Position numbers and translations under genes: made by a program
Assembly (NCBI RefSeq): GCF_002043095.1
Contig: NZ_MVOC01000055.1
Span: 40,875-104,874 of the forward strand
Source: Mycobacterium sp. AT1
Lineage (GTDB): Bacteria; Actinomycetota; Actinomycetes; Mycobacteriales; Mycobacteriaceae
DNA: 64,000 bases
Reading direction: 5' to 3'
The notes under the pieces: model-generated
What the model saw: the letters and a program-made list of their open reading frames with translations, nothing else
Told to the model about the DNA's origin: nothing
The model's database searches: none
Part shown: one piece after another, positions 8,384 through 17,882 of the stretch
Layout: each line of letters starts with the position of its first letter
How positions within the stretch are numbered: position 1 is the stretch's first letter

Positions 8384-8386
8384 AAC

Positions 8387-9292
8387 ATGTCGTATCCATC
8401 GGGCCCGCCCGGTAACTCCGGTTACCCGTCTGGGCCGTCGGCCGGGCAGTACAGCGCGCCCACCCAGCAGTTCGGTCACACCCAAGAGACCGCCACCCCC
8501 GCGGGGCCGAGCAGGCTGCCGCAGTACCTCGCCGCTGCCGTCGCCGCCCTCGGCTTGTTCGTCTACCTGGCCAACTTCGGCCCGGTGTTCACCATCAACG
8601 CCCCGAACCTTCCCGGCTTCGGCCCGATCGGCGGCTCGGTAAGCACCACGCCGATCGGCATCACCCTGGCAACCGCGGTCGCGCTCGTCGCGGCTCTGCT
8701 TGCCGGGGTCAGCCTGCTGCCCAAGCAGGGCAAGTCCGACACCTGGGTCGCCATCCTCTCGGTGCTGGCACTGCTGCTGGTGCTCTCGCAGATCGTGGGC
8801 CTGCCCTCGGGTGTGTCCTTTGGATGGGCGCTGTACCTGATCATCGTGTTCTCGGTGATCCAGGCGATCGCAGCGGTGGCCGCACTGCTGCTGGAGTCCG
8901 GCGTCGTCTCCGCGCCCGCGCCGAAGCCGAAGTACGAGCAGAACCCGTACGGCCAGTACGGCGCGCCCGGGCAGTACTACGGCCAGCCTCAGCACGGCGC
9001 CCCCCTGCACCAGCAGGGCCCGCCCCAGCGCGGCGGTTACCCCCAGCAGTCGTACGGCGGCTACCCGAGCAGCCCGTCCACCGGTGGCTTCGGCGCCCAG
9101 CCTGGTGCCCAGTCGCCGTCCCAGCCGAGCCAGCAGGCCGGGTCGCAGCAGAGCGGTCCGCCAACGCCCCCGACGGGTTTCCCCGCCTTCGGCTCACCGC
9201 AGGGATCGCTCGGCTCTCAGCCGACGCAGTCCTTCGAAACGCAGCAACCACAACAGCAGGCTGCGCCGCAATCCACCCCGCCACCGTCATAA
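8387..9292 (+). CDS. DUF5336-type membrane protein, 34-kDa antigen family (Rv0954 homologue)
   Basis: A 301-aa protein with a Pro/Gly/Ser-rich N-terminus (about 1-45), four hydrophobic segments between about 45 and 165, and a long Gln/Pro/Gly/Tyr-rich low-complexity tail. This matches the mycobacterial 34-kDa antigenic protein family of Rv0954. The membrane part sits in the plasma membrane and the tail is probably disordered. It is followed at 61 bp by perM, as in M. tuberculosis, which hints at an envelope or division role. Biochemical function is unknown. Confidence 0.8.
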   Translation: MSYPSGPPGNSGYPSGPSAGQYSAPTQQFGHTQETATPAGPSRLPQYLAAAVAALGLFVYLANFGPVFTINAPNLPGFGPIGGSVSTTPIGITLATAVALVAALLAGVSLLPKQGKSDTWVAILSVLALLLVLSQIVGLPSGVSFGWALYLIIVFSVIQAIAAVAALLLESGVVSAPAPKPKYEQNPYGQYGAPGQYYGQPQHGAPLHQQGPPQRGGYPQQSYGGYPSSPSTGGFGAQPGAQSPSQPSQQAGSQQSGPPTPPTGFPAFGSPQGSLGSQPTQSFETQQPQQQAAPQSTPPPS

Positions 9293-9353
9293 TCTCTAGC
9301 GGCGCGCACACACCCTTCGCGCGTTGGAGATCGTGCGAGGAGCAACGCAGCTA

Positions 9354-10808
9354 GTGGACAACCGGCCAGTCGGCACACGTCAGGCTCGCGACCTTTTGCG
9401 GGTTGCGTTCGGACCGTCGGCCATCGCAGTCGCGGTGATCGCGGCCGTCGTGTTGGTGCAGTTGGTGATCGCCAACAGCGACATGACGGGTGCATTCGGC
9501 GCGATCGCGAGCATGTGGCTCGGCGTCCACGGGGTGCCGGTGTCCATCGGCGGCGCAGAACTCGGCGTCATGCCGCTGCTGCCGATGCTGGCGATGGTGT
9601 GGGGGACCGCCCGCACCACGGCAGCCGCGACCAGGGCAGGGACGTCGTGGTTCGTGATTCGGTGGATCGTGGCGTCGGCGCTTGGCGGCCCGCTGTTGAT
9701 CGCCGCGATCGCCCTCGCCGTGATTCACGACGCGTCCTCCGTGCTGATCGAACTCCAGACACCCAGTGCATCGCTTGCGTTCGGCTGCGTGCTCGCCGTT
9801 CACCTCGCCGGGGCGCTCCTCGGAGTCGGCCCCAGGGTGACCGGCCGGCTGCTGAGGTTGCCGTACGTACCCGTCTGGCTGCCGGAGGCGTTCCGGGCCG
9901 CCTCGGTGGGTGTGTTGGCGCTGTTCGGGCTGTCCGGTGCGATCACCGCGGGGTCGATGGTCGTGCACTGGGGCACGATGGACACCTTGTTCGGCATCAC
10001 GGACTCGGCCTTCGGCCAGTTCAGCCTGACGTTGTTGTCGATGCTGTACGCGCCGAACGTCATCGTCGGGACCGCGGCCGTCGCCGTGGGCTCCAGCGCG
10101 CACGTCGGCCTCGCGACGTTCAGCTCCTTCACGGTGCTGGGTGGCGACGTGCCCGCCCTGCCCATCCTGGCTGCGGTCCCGAGCCCGCCCTTGGGGCCGA
10201 TCTGGGTGGCGCTGCTGATCGCCGCGGCGGCGGCGGCCGTGGCCCTCGGTCAGCAGTGCGCGCGGCGGTCCGAGCCGCTGCCAGAAGCTGCGGGCAAGCT
10301 GACGACCGCGGCAGCCATCGGGGCCGCAGTGATGGCCCTGCTCGGGTACGCCGGCGGTGGTCGGCTCGGCAACTTCGGCGACGTCGGCGTCGACCAGGCC
10401 ACGTTCGGTCCCGCGGTGTTCGTGTGGTTCGTCGCGATCGGCGGCCTGACGGTCGTCATGAGCGGCGGCCTCCGGCGTCGACCCAAGGCCCGGCCCATGC
10501 CGGCGGCGCCTGCGCCGGCCCCGGAGCCCGAGGCCGAGCCGGACACGTTGCCTGTGCCGACTGCCGAGGAGACCGAGCCGGAACCCGACCCCGAGCCGGA
10601 GGTGGTTCTCGAGCCGGAACCGGAACTCGAGGTGGAACCCGAGGCAGAGGTCGAGCCCGTGCCTCTGCCCGAGCCCGCCGAGCCAGCCGAACCCCGGCCG
10701 GTTCGGGCCGCGCCCCGGGACGTCTTCGACTTCGACGACGACCCCGAGGCGCACTACTTCGCCGACGACGACCACACCAGCGACGAGCCGCGGCGTTCCT
10801 CCGATTAG
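9354..10808 (+). CDS. perM: Cell-division-associated integral membrane protein PerM
   Basis: A 484-aa polytopic protein (DUF6350 type) with about nine hydrophobic segments between residues 20 and 375, then a highly acidic, Pro/Glu-rich cytoplasmic tail (alternating EPEPE blocks) ending in an Asp-rich stretch. Sequence type and position between the Rv0954 homologue and purN identify it as Rv0955/PerM, which stabilises the divisome under stress in mycobacteria. The start is GTG at 9354 with GAGGAG upstream; a TTG at 9324 would only add a non-conserved extension. The tail is somewhat longer than expected. Confidence 0.85.
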   Translation: MDNRPVGTRQARDLLRVAFGPSAIAVAVIAAVVLVQLVIANSDMTGAFGAIASMWLGVHGVPVSIGGAELGVMPLLPMLAMVWGTARTTAAATRAGTSWFVIRWIVASALGGPLLIAAIALAVIHDASSVLIELQTPSASLAFGCVLAVHLAGALLGVGPRVTGRLLRLPYVPVWLPEAFRAASVGVLALFGLSGAITAGSMVVHWGTMDTLFGITDSAFGQFSLTLLSMLYAPNVIVGTAAVAVGSSAHVGLATFSSFTVLGGDVPALPILAAVPSPPLGPIWVALLIAAAAAAVALGQQCARRSEPLPEAAGKLTTAAAIGAAVMALLGYAGGGRLGNFGDVGVDQATFGPAVFVWFVAIGGLTVVMSGGLRRRPKARPMPAAPAPAPEPEAEPDTLPVPTAEETEPEPDPEPEVVLEPEPELEVEPEAEVEPVPLPEPAEPAEPRPVRAAPRDVFDFDDDPEAHYFADDDHTSDEPRRSSD

Positions 10809-10818
10809 GCTGCATCGC

Positions 10819-11448
10819 GTGCAGCCCCCGCTTATCGTGCCCCCCAGTGCGCCGGCTCGGCTGATCGTCCTGGCGTCGGGCACCGGTTCGCTGCTGGAAT
10901 CGATCCTCGCCGCGGCCGTCGGGGACTACCCCGCCCGAGTGGTCGCCGTCGGCACCGATCGGGACTGCCGCGCCCTCGAGATCGCCGCGGCCGCCTCGTT
11001 GCCGAGCTTCACGACCCGCGTCGGCGACCATGCCGACCGCGATGCATGGGACGCCGCGATCACCGAAGCGGCGGCTGCGCACCAGCCCGATCTGGTGGTG
11101 TCGGCGGGATTCATGAAGATCCTTGGTCCGCAGTTCCTTTCGCGTTTTCCCGGTCGGGTCGTCAACACCCATCCCGCGCTGCTGCCCGCGTTCCCCGGCG
11201 CGCACGCCGTGCCCGACACGTTGGCGTACGGCGTGCGGGTCACCGGATGCACGGTGCACCTCGTCGACGAGGGGATGGACACCGGGCCAATCTTGGCGCA
11301 GGAGGCCGTCGACGTGCTCGACGACGACGACGAATCGGCTCTGCACGAGCGGATCAAGGTCGTCGAGCGACGACTGCTGGTGGAAGTGCTTGCCGCGATG
11401 GCAACTCGCGGTGTGACGTGGACAGGACGAAAGGCGTTGATCGGATGA
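10819..11448 (+). CDS. purN: Phosphoribosylglycinamide formyltransferase
   Basis: A 209-aa GAR transformylase that transfers a formyl group from 10-formyl-THF in step 3 of purine synthesis. The catalytic residues are visible: Asn116 and His118 in NTHPALLPAFPGAHA and Asp154 in VDEGMDTGPIL, each offset by ten from the E. coli numbering. The start is GTG 10819, ten bases after the perM stop. The stop overlaps the purH ATG by four bases (ATGA), so the two are translated together. Confidence 0.95.
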   Translation: MQPPLIVPPSAPARLIVLASGTGSLLESILAAAVGDYPARVVAVGTDRDCRALEIAAAASLPSFTTRVGDHADRDAWDAAITEAAAAHQPDLVVSAGFMKILGPQFLSRFPGRVVNTHPALLPAFPGAHAVPDTLAYGVRVTGCTVHLVDEGMDTGPILAQEAVDVLDDDDESALHERIKVVERRLLVEVLAAMATRGVTWTGRKALIG

Positions 11449-13028
11449 GTGTGGACGTGGGTACCGGTGACGGCAGGCGGGCGATTCGACGCGCGTTGAT
11501 CAGCGTGTACGACAAGACCGGCCTCGCCGAGCTGGCACGAGGTCTGCACGAGGCGGGCGTCGCCATCGTGTCGACCGGCTCCACGGCGAAAACCATTGCC
11601 GCCAGCGGTGTCCCGGTGACACCGGTCGAGGACGTCACGGGCTTCCCCGAGGTGCTCGACGGACGCGTGAAGACCCTGCACCCGCGGGTGCACGCCGGGC
11701 TGCTGGCCGACACCCGCAAGGCCGAGCACCTCGCCGCGCTCGACGAACTCGGTGTCGCCGCCTTCGAACTCGTCGTCGTCAACCTCTACCCCTTCACCGA
11801 GACCGTCGAGTCCGGCGCCAGCGAGGACGAGTGCGTCGAGCAGATCGACATCGGCGGGCCGTCGATGGTGCGCGCCGCCGCCAAGAACCACCCCAGCGTC
11901 GCAGTGGTCGTCGAGCCGCGTGGCTACGACGGTGTACTCGCCGCGGTGCGCGCCGGCGGCTTCACCCTCGAGGAGCGGAAGCGCTTGGCGTCACTGGCGT
12001 TTCGGCATACCGCGGAATACGACGTCGCCGTCGCCACGTGGATGGGTTCGATCATGGCGCCCGAGGAGGGCGACGTGACCCCGCCGGAGTGGTTCGGTGG
12101 GACGTGGAAGCGCGCCGCGGTGCTTCGTTACGGCGAGAACCCGCACCAGCAGGCGGCGCTCTACCGTGACGACTCGTCGTGGCCGGGCCTGGCGCAAGCC
12201 GAGCAGTTGCACGGCAAGGAGATGTCGTACAACAACTACACCGATGCCGATGCGGCGTGGCGGGCCGCGTTCGACTACGAGCAGACGTGTGTGGCAATCA
12301 TCAAGCACGCCAACCCGTGTGGCATCGCCATCTCGTCGGTGTCGGTCGCCGATGCGCACCGCAAGGCCCACGAATGCGACCCGTTGAGTGCCTTCGGCGG
12401 TGTGATCGCGGCCAACACGACGGTCAGCGTGGAGATGGCCGAGACGGTCGCCGACATCTTCACCGAGGTCGTCATCGCGCCCGCCTACGAACCGGGTGCG
12501 GTCGAGATCCTGGCCCGCAAGAAGAACGTCCGCGTGCTGGTCGCCTCCGAACCTCGGGTCGGGGGCACCGAGTTCCGTCAGGTCAGCGGCGGTCTGCTGG
12601 TGCAGCAACGCGATGCGCTGGACGCCTCCGGCGACGACCCGACCACCTGGACGCTGGCCACCGGCACCCCCGCCGATCCCGACACCCTCGCGGATCTGGT
12701 GTTCGCCTGGCGTGCCTGCCGCGCGGTGAAGTCGAACGCGATCGTCGTCGCCAAGGACGGCGCGACGGTCGGCGTCGGCATGGGCCAGGTCAACCGGGTC
12801 GACGCGGCACGGCTGGCCGTCGAACGGGCCGGCGACCGGGTGCGGGGAGCGGTGGCGTCCTCGGACGCCTTCTTCCCCTTCCCTGACGGGCTCGAGGTGC
12901 TGACCGCGGCGGGTGTGACGGCGATCGTCCACCCCGGCGGCTCGATGCGCGACGACCTCGTCACCGAGGCGGCCGCTTCGGCGGGCATCGCGCTGTACCT
13001 CACCGGCGCGCGCCACTTCGCGCACTAG
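11445..13028 (+). CDS. purH: Bifunctional AICAR transformylase / IMP cyclohydrolase
   Basis: A 527-aa bifunctional enzyme for the last two steps of IMP synthesis. The N-terminal MGS-like IMP cyclohydrolase domain starts RRALISVYDKTGL with STGST at about 40; the C-terminal AICAR transformylase domain includes LRYGENPHQQAALY, the Lys-His pair of IIKHANPCG and FFPFPDGLEVL. Length is normal. It is the second gene of the purN-purH pair (ATGA overlap). Downstream spacing of 78 bp and a new promoter-like element separate it from the ATPase gene. Confidence 0.96.
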   Translation: MSVDVGTGDGRRAIRRALISVYDKTGLAELARGLHEAGVAIVSTGSTAKTIAASGVPVTPVEDVTGFPEVLDGRVKTLHPRVHAGLLADTRKAEHLAALDELGVAAFELVVVNLYPFTETVESGASEDECVEQIDIGGPSMVRAAAKNHPSVAVVVEPRGYDGVLAAVRAGGFTLEERKRLASLAFRHTAEYDVAVATWMGSIMAPEEGDVTPPEWFGGTWKRAAVLRYGENPHQQAALYRDDSSWPGLAQAEQLHGKEMSYNNYTDADAAWRAAFDYEQTCVAIIKHANPCGIAISSVSVADAHRKAHECDPLSAFGGVIAANTTVSVEMAETVADIFTEVVIAPAYEPGAVEILARKKNVRVLVASEPRVGGTEFRQVSGGLLVQQRDALDASGDDPTTWTLATGTPADPDTLADLVFAWRACRAVKSNAIVVAKDGATVGVGMGQVNRVDAARLAVERAGDRVRGAVASSDAFFPFPDGLEVLTAAGVTAIVHPGGSMRDDLVTEAAASAGIALYLTGARHFAH

Positions 13029-13094
13029 GGCCACGTCACGGCGTCGTAATTTCGCTTAGAGCACGGACCTGGTGCCTCGGGGCGCCAACCGTCG

Positions 13095-13107
13095 TAGCGT
13101 GGAGTAG
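13095..13107 (+). promoter_or_regulatory. Probable leaderless promoter of the ATPase gene
   Basis: TAGCGT at 13095-13100 is followed by six bases and then the GTG start at 13107, the spacing expected for a leaderless mycobacterial transcript. No separate -35 is evident. Confidence 0.4.
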
Positions 13108-14489
13108 TGACATCACCTAACGATCTCCCCCGCACCCTCGGCGAGCTGCGCGCGTCTGGGCACCGCGAGCGGGGCGTGAAGGCCGAAATCCGCGAGAACC
13201 TGCTGGCGGCGCTCGGCGAGGGCCGCGACGTGTGGACCGGCATCCTCGGCTTCGAGGACACCGTCATCCCGCAGCTCGAGCGTGCGCTGATCGCCGAACA
13301 CGACGTCGTGCTGCTCGGCGAACGTGGTCAGGGCAAGACGCGGCTGCTGCGATCGCTGACCAACCTGCTCGACGAGTGGACCCCCGTCATCGAGGGATCC
13401 GAGCTGCACGAGCACCCGTACACGCCGATCACACCCGAGTGGATCCGGCGTGCGGCGGCCTCCGGCGACGACCTGCCCATCACGTGGCTGCACCGCAGCG
13501 AGCGCTACACCGAGAAGCTCGCCACCCCGGACACCAGCGTCGCCGACCTCGTCGGCGACATCGACCCCATCAAGGTGGCCGAGGGCCGCAGCCTCGGCGA
13601 CCCGGAGACCATTGCCTTCGGGCTGATCCCGCGGGCGCACCGCGGCATCGTCGCGATCAACGAGCTGCCGGACCTCGCCGAGCGCATCCAGGTCTCCATG
13701 CTCAACGTGATGGAGGAGCGCGACATCCAGGTCCGCGGCTACACGCTGCGACTGCCGCTGGACGTCCTCGTCGTCGCCAGCGCCAACCCCGAGGACTACA
13801 CCAACCGCGGTCGCATCATCACCCCGCTCAAGGACCGGTTCGGCGCCGAGATCCGCACCCACTATCCGCACGCGCTCGAGGCCGAGGTGGGCGTCATCAA
13901 GCAGGAGTCCCACCTGCCGGCAGCCGTGCCCGACTACCTACTGCAGATCCTGGCCCGGTTCGCCCGCTCGCTGCGCGAATCGCAGTCGATCGACCAACGC
14001 TCCGGGGTGTCGGCGCGGTTCGCCATCGCCGCCGCCGAGACCGTCGCCGCCGCGGCGACGCACCGGTCCGCGATCCTCGGCGAGCAGGACCCCGTCGCCC
14101 GTGTCGTCGACCTGAGCACCATCGTCGACGTGCTGCGCGGCAAGCTGGAATTCGAGTCCGGCGAGGAGGGCCGCGAGCAGGCGGTGCTCGAACACCTGCT
14201 GCGGCGCGCGACGGCCGACACGGCGCAGCGGCTGCTCGGCGGACTCGACGTCGGACCGCTGGTGACCGCCGTCGAGGAGGGCGCCCCGGTGACCACCGGT
14301 GAGCGCGTGTCGGCCAAGGACGTGCTCGCCGCGCTCCCGGGTCTGCCGGTGGTCGACGCCATCGCCGAGCGGCTTGGTGCCCAGACCGACGGCGAACGCG
14401 CCGCCGCCCTGGAGCTGGCTCTGGAGGCGCTGTACCTGGCCAAGCGCATCGACAAGGTCTCTGGGGAGGGCGAAACCATCTATGGTTAA
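13107..14489 (+). CDS. MoxR/ChlI-like AAA+ ATPase (Rv0958 homologue)
   Basis: A 460-aa magnesium-chelatase-I-like ATPase. Walker A is GERGQGKT at about 72-79; the sensor region includes IVAINELPDLAERIQVSMLNVMEER and the arginine-rich RGRIITPLKDRFGAEIR. Such ATPases act with a VWA partner as metal-chelatase-like or chaperone-like machines in the cytosol. The next gene, overlapping by eight bases, encodes exactly such a VWA protein. Despite older annotation as magnesium chelatase, no tetrapyrrole genes are near. Its client is unknown. Confidence 0.85.
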   Translation: MTSPNDLPRTLGELRASGHRERGVKAEIRENLLAALGEGRDVWTGILGFEDTVIPQLERALIAEHDVVLLGERGQGKTRLLRSLTNLLDEWTPVIEGSELHEHPYTPITPEWIRRAAASGDDLPITWLHRSERYTEKLATPDTSVADLVGDIDPIKVAEGRSLGDPETIAFGLIPRAHRGIVAINELPDLAERIQVSMLNVMEERDIQVRGYTLRLPLDVLVVASANPEDYTNRGRIITPLKDRFGAEIRTHYPHALEAEVGVIKQESHLPAAVPDYLLQILARFARSLRESQSIDQRSGVSARFAIAAAETVAAAATHRSAILGEQDPVARVVDLSTIVDVLRGKLEFESGEEGREQAVLEHLLRRATADTAQRLLGGLDVGPLVTAVEEGAPVTTGERVSAKDVLAALPGLPVVDAIAERLGAQTDGERAAALELALEALYLAKRIDKVSGEGETIYG

Positions 14490-16455
14490 GCGCATTTCGC
14501 GGTATTCGCGCTACTCCGGCGGACCCGATCCGCTGGCTCCTCCGGTCGACCTGCGCGAGGCGCTGGAACAGATCGGGCAGGACGTCATGGAGGGCAGTTC
14601 GCCGCGACGTGCACTCTCCGAGCTGATGCGGCGGGGCACGCAAAACATGCGTGGCGCCGACCGGCTGGCTGCCGAGGCCAATAGCAAGCGTCGAAAACTG
14701 TTGCAGCAGAACAATCTCGACGGAACGCTGCAGGACATCAAGAAGCTGCTCGACGAGGCCGTGCTGGCCGAACGCAAGGAACTGGCGCGGGCGCTCGACG
14801 ACGACGCCCGCTTCAACGAGCTTCAGCTGCAGGCTCTGCCGTCGTCGCCCGCGAAGGCCGTTCAGGAGCTCTCCGAGTACGACTGGCGCAGCGACGAGGC
14901 GCGGCAGAAGTACGAGCAGATCAAGGACCTGATGGGCCGCGAGATGCTCGACCAGCGCTTCGCGGGCATGAAGGAGGCGCTGGAGAACGCCACCGACGAG
15001 GACCGGCAGCGCGTCAACGACATGCTCGACGACCTCAACGAGTTGTTGGACAAGCATGCCAGCGGCCAGGATTCGCCTGAGGACTTTCAGGAGTTCATGG
15101 CCAAGCACGGCGAGTTCTTCCCGGAGAACCCGAAGAACATCGACGAGCTCCTCGACTCACTGGCCAAGCGGGCGGCCGCCGCGCAGCGGTTCCGCAACAG
15201 CCTGTCGCCCGACCAGCGTGCCGAGCTGGATGCCTTGGCGCAGCAGGCCTTTGGTTCGCCGTCGCTGACGAATGCACTCGACAAGCTGGATCAGCACCTG
15301 CAGAATGCGCGGCCCGGCGAGGACTGGCAGGGGTCGGAGCGGTTCAACGGCGACAACCCCATGGGCATGGGGGAGGGCGCGCAGGCGCTGGCCGACATCG
15401 GGGAGCTCGAGCAGCTCGCCGAGCAACTGAGCCAAAGCCACGCCGGCGCACAGATGGACGACGTCGACCTCGACATGCTGGCCCGCCAGCTCGGCGACCA
15501 GGCGGCCGTCGACGCCCGGACACTGTCCGAACTCGAACGCGCGCTGATGAACCAGGGGTTCCTCGACCGTGACGCCGACGGTCAATGGCGCCTGTCACCG
15601 AAGGCCATGCGTCAGCTAGGTCAGATGATTCTTCGCGATGTGGCGCAACAACTCTCGGGACGCCACGGTGAACGCGACACCCGTCGCGCCGGTGCGGCCG
15701 GTGAACTGACCGGGGCCACCCGGCCGTGGCAGTTCGGCGACACCGAGCCATGGAACGTCACCCGCACGTTGACCAATGCCGTGCTGCGGCAAGCGGGAAC
15801 TGGCGTTGCGGAGCTGCCGATGCAGATCACCGTCGAGGACGTCGAGATCTCCGAGACCGAGCAGCGCACCCAGTCGGCCGTCGCCCTTCTCGTCGACACG
15901 TCGTTCTCGATGGTGATGGAGAACCGCTGGCTGCCCATGAAGCGCACGGCGCTGGCGTTGCACCAACTGATCAGCACCCGGTTCCGTTCCGACGATCTGC
16001 AGATCATCGCGTTCGGCCGGTACGCGCGCACCGTCAGCGCCGCCGAACTGACCGGGTTGGAAGGCGTGTACGAGCAAGGCACCAACCTGCACCACGCGTT
16101 GGCCTTGGCGTCGCGCCACCTCCGTCGCCACCCCAACGCCCAGCCGGTGGTCCTCATCGTCACCGACGGCGAACCGACGGCGCACCTCGAGGACTTCCGT
16201 GACGGGGAGGGCGCATCCGTCTTCTTCGACTACCCGCCCCACCCGCGCACCATCGCCCACACGGTGAAGGGCTTCGACGAGATCGCGCGACTTGGCGCGC
16301 AGGTGACCATCTTTCGGCTTGGCAGCGACCCCGGACTGGCTCGATTCATCGACCAGGTGGCCCGCCGGGTGGAGGGGCGCGTCGTCGAGCCGGATCTCGA
16401 CGGGCTGGGTGCCGCCGTCGTCGGCGACTACCTACGCTCGCGTCGGAGGCGCTGA
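14482..16455 (+). CDS. VWA-domain protein, partner of the AAA+ ATPase (Rv0959 homologue)
   Basis: A 657-aa protein starting MVKRISRYSRYSGG. A long charged, helical region (about 20-430, with many DDLNELLDK-like repeats) precedes a C-terminal von Willebrand A domain with the MIDAS motif DTSFSM at about 470 and VTDGEPTAHLEDF later. The pairing with a MoxR/ChlI-type ATPase is conserved at this locus in mycobacteria and overlaps by eight bases. The MIDAS binds Mg2+ and client protein in related systems. It faces the DUF1707 gene tail-to-tail with a two-base gap. Confidence 0.85.
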   Translation: MVKRISRYSRYSGGPDPLAPPVDLREALEQIGQDVMEGSSPRRALSELMRRGTQNMRGADRLAAEANSKRRKLLQQNNLDGTLQDIKKLLDEAVLAERKELARALDDDARFNELQLQALPSSPAKAVQELSEYDWRSDEARQKYEQIKDLMGREMLDQRFAGMKEALENATDEDRQRVNDMLDDLNELLDKHASGQDSPEDFQEFMAKHGEFFPENPKNIDELLDSLAKRAAAAQRFRNSLSPDQRAELDALAQQAFGSPSLTNALDKLDQHLQNARPGEDWQGSERFNGDNPMGMGEGAQALADIGELEQLAEQLSQSHAGAQMDDVDLDMLARQLGDQAAVDARTLSELERALMNQGFLDRDADGQWRLSPKAMRQLGQMILRDVAQQLSGRHGERDTRRAGAAGELTGATRPWQFGDTEPWNVTRTLTNAVLRQAGTGVAELPMQITVEDVEISETEQRTQSAVALLVDTSFSMVMENRWLPMKRTALALHQLISTRFRSDDLQIIAFGRYARTVSAAELTGLEGVYEQGTNLHHALALASRHLRRHPNAQPVVLIVTDGEPTAHLEDFRDGEGASVFFDYPPHPRTIAHTVKGFDEIARLGAQVTIFRLGSDPGLARFIDQVARRVEGRVVEPDLDGLGAAVVGDYLRSRRRR

Positions 16456-16457
16456 CG

Positions 16458-17039
16458 CTACTGCTGGGCCTTGCGCTTCTTGCGCTTGACCCCGACGCTG
16501 CCCCACAGTGAGAACCCGCGAATCGTGACGTGGGGGGCACCAGGGGAGCCCTCGTCGGCGAGGTGGTCGAATGCGCCCATCACGCCGACGCCGCGCACGA
16601 CGACGTTCACTTCCGGCGGCAGCAGAATGGTCTGACCGCCGAAGACCGAGTACGAGTGGATCTCCACGTCGGCGGCGGTGAAGTCGGCGTAGCGAAGGTC
16701 GATCACGCCGCCGCCGAACAGCGTCACCGACGTCAGTCGCTTCGGCACGTTCCACCTACCGCGCCGCTCGAAACCACTCATGATCGCCAAGAGCAACGTC
16801 GACGGCGCGGGCTGGCCGGGTCCGATCGCGGGCGCCGTGGTGGCGATGCCGGGCAGATCCGAGCTGAGGCGGTCCAGTTCGTCGAACGTCTGGGCCGCGT
16901 ACGCCTTCTTCAACCGGTCCTCGTACTCGCTCATCTCGAGGCGGCCCTGTGCGACGGCATCGGTGAGCAGCTGTGCCACCTGAATGCGATCGGTGTCGGC
17001 AGCACGCATCGACCCGTATCGCGACGCTCCGTTGCTCAT
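16458..17039 (-). CDS. DUF1707 SHOCT-like protein (Rv0966c homologue)
   Basis: A 193-aa protein. Residues 9-62 (MRAADTDRIQVAQLL onward to EYEDRLKKAYAAQTFDEL) form a DUF1707 domain, a short helical module common in actinobacteria, followed by a Gly/Val-rich beta domain like the LiaF C-terminus and a Lys/Arg-rich end (KRKKRKAQQ). It probably sits at the membrane face as a stress-sensing or scaffold protein, but no function is established. In M. tuberculosis the next genes are csoR-ctpV; here the Atu-like operon follows directly. Confidence 0.8.
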   Translation of the reverse strand: MSNGASRYGSMRAADTDRIQVAQLLTDAVAQGRLEMSEYEDRLKKAYAAQTFDELDRLSSDLPGIATTAPAIGPGQPAPSTLLLAIMSGFERRGRWNVPKRLTSVTLFGGGVIDLRYADFTAADVEIHSYSVFGGQTILLPPEVNVVVRGVGVMGAFDHLADEGSPGAPHVTIRGFSLWGSVGVKRKKRKAQQ

Positions 17040-17096
17040 CGACGTCGAGCCTACGACGATCGGTCAGACATGCAAGGTGCGGTGCGAAGAAGTCAG

Positions 17097-17882
17097 CTAA
17101 ATCGTGACGCCGACCCACCTTGGGGGGCGCTTCTCCAAGAAGGCCGTCATGCCCTCGCGGGCTTCCTCGGACACGAACAACGTTGCCGACTGCGTGGTCA
17201 GCGCCGCGGCGTTGGCGTCGAAGCCTGCGAGGATCGACGCCGTCGTCAACGCCTTCGACGCCGCCAAACCCTGCGGTGACCCCTTCGTGACGTCGGCCAC
17301 CAGTTGGTCAACGGTGGCGGCGACGGCCTCCGCGGAGTCGGTTGCGACGGTGACCAGACCGATGTCCCGCGCCTCCCCAGGCCCGAACTTCTCTCCGGTG
17401 ACGAAGTAGCGCCCCGCGGCGCGGGCGGACATCTTCGGCAGCAACGTCAACGAGATGATCGACGGGGCGACGCCGATGCGCGCCTCGGTCAGTGCGAAGG
17501 TGCTCGACGGTCCGGCGACGACGATGTCGCACGCGCCGATCAGGCCGAGGCCGCCGGCCCGGACGTGGCCGTTCACCGCTCCGATGACCGGCATCGGCGA
17601 GGCGACCAACGCGCGAAGGAGCTCTGCCATCTCGCGGGCCCGGTCGGTGGCCAGGTCACCGGGGTCGCGGCCGGCCGCCTCGCCGAGGTCGGCGCCCGCA
17701 CAGAACGTGCCGCCGGTGTGGCCGAGCACCACGCAGCGGACCTCCGGATCCGCCGCCGCATCCGCCAGCCCGTCGTGCAGCTGCTGAACCAGGGCCGTCG
17801 ACAGGGTGTTGCGGTTGTGCGGTGAGTCCAACGTCAGGCGCGCGACCGCACCGTCCTTCGCGTACGCGACGAGGGTCGTCAT
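17097..17882 (-). CDS. echA7: Enoyl-CoA hydratase/isomerase family protein
   Basis: A 261-aa crotonase-fold enzyme with the oxyanion-hole segments GTFCAGADL (about 60-68) and NGHVRAGGLGLIGACDIV (about 104-121). It is the last gene of the six-gene operon and its start shares one base with the fadE12 stop (TGATG). In the Atu pathway the equivalent position is held by AtuE, which hydrates isohexenyl-glutaconyl-CoA, so hydration of a branched unsaturated acyl-CoA is plausible here. Substrate is inferred from context only. Confidence 0.85.
   Translation of the reverse strand: MTTLVAYAKDGAVARLTLDSPHNRNTLSTALVQQLHDGLADAAADPEVRCVVLGHTGGTFCAGADLGEAAGRDPGDLATDRAREMAELLRALVASPMPVIGAVNGHVRAGGLGLIGACDIVVAGPSSTFALTEARIGVAPSIISLTLLPKMSARAAGRYFVTGEKFGPGEARDIGLVTVATDSAEAVAATVDQLVADVTKGSPQGLAASKALTTASILAGFDANAAALTTQSATLFVSEEAREGMTAFLEKRPPRWVGVTI

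Noticed and set aside
9351..10883. Open frame of 510 codons on the - strand opposite perM
   Set aside because: His/Arg/Gly-rich shadow of perM with no recognisable fold.
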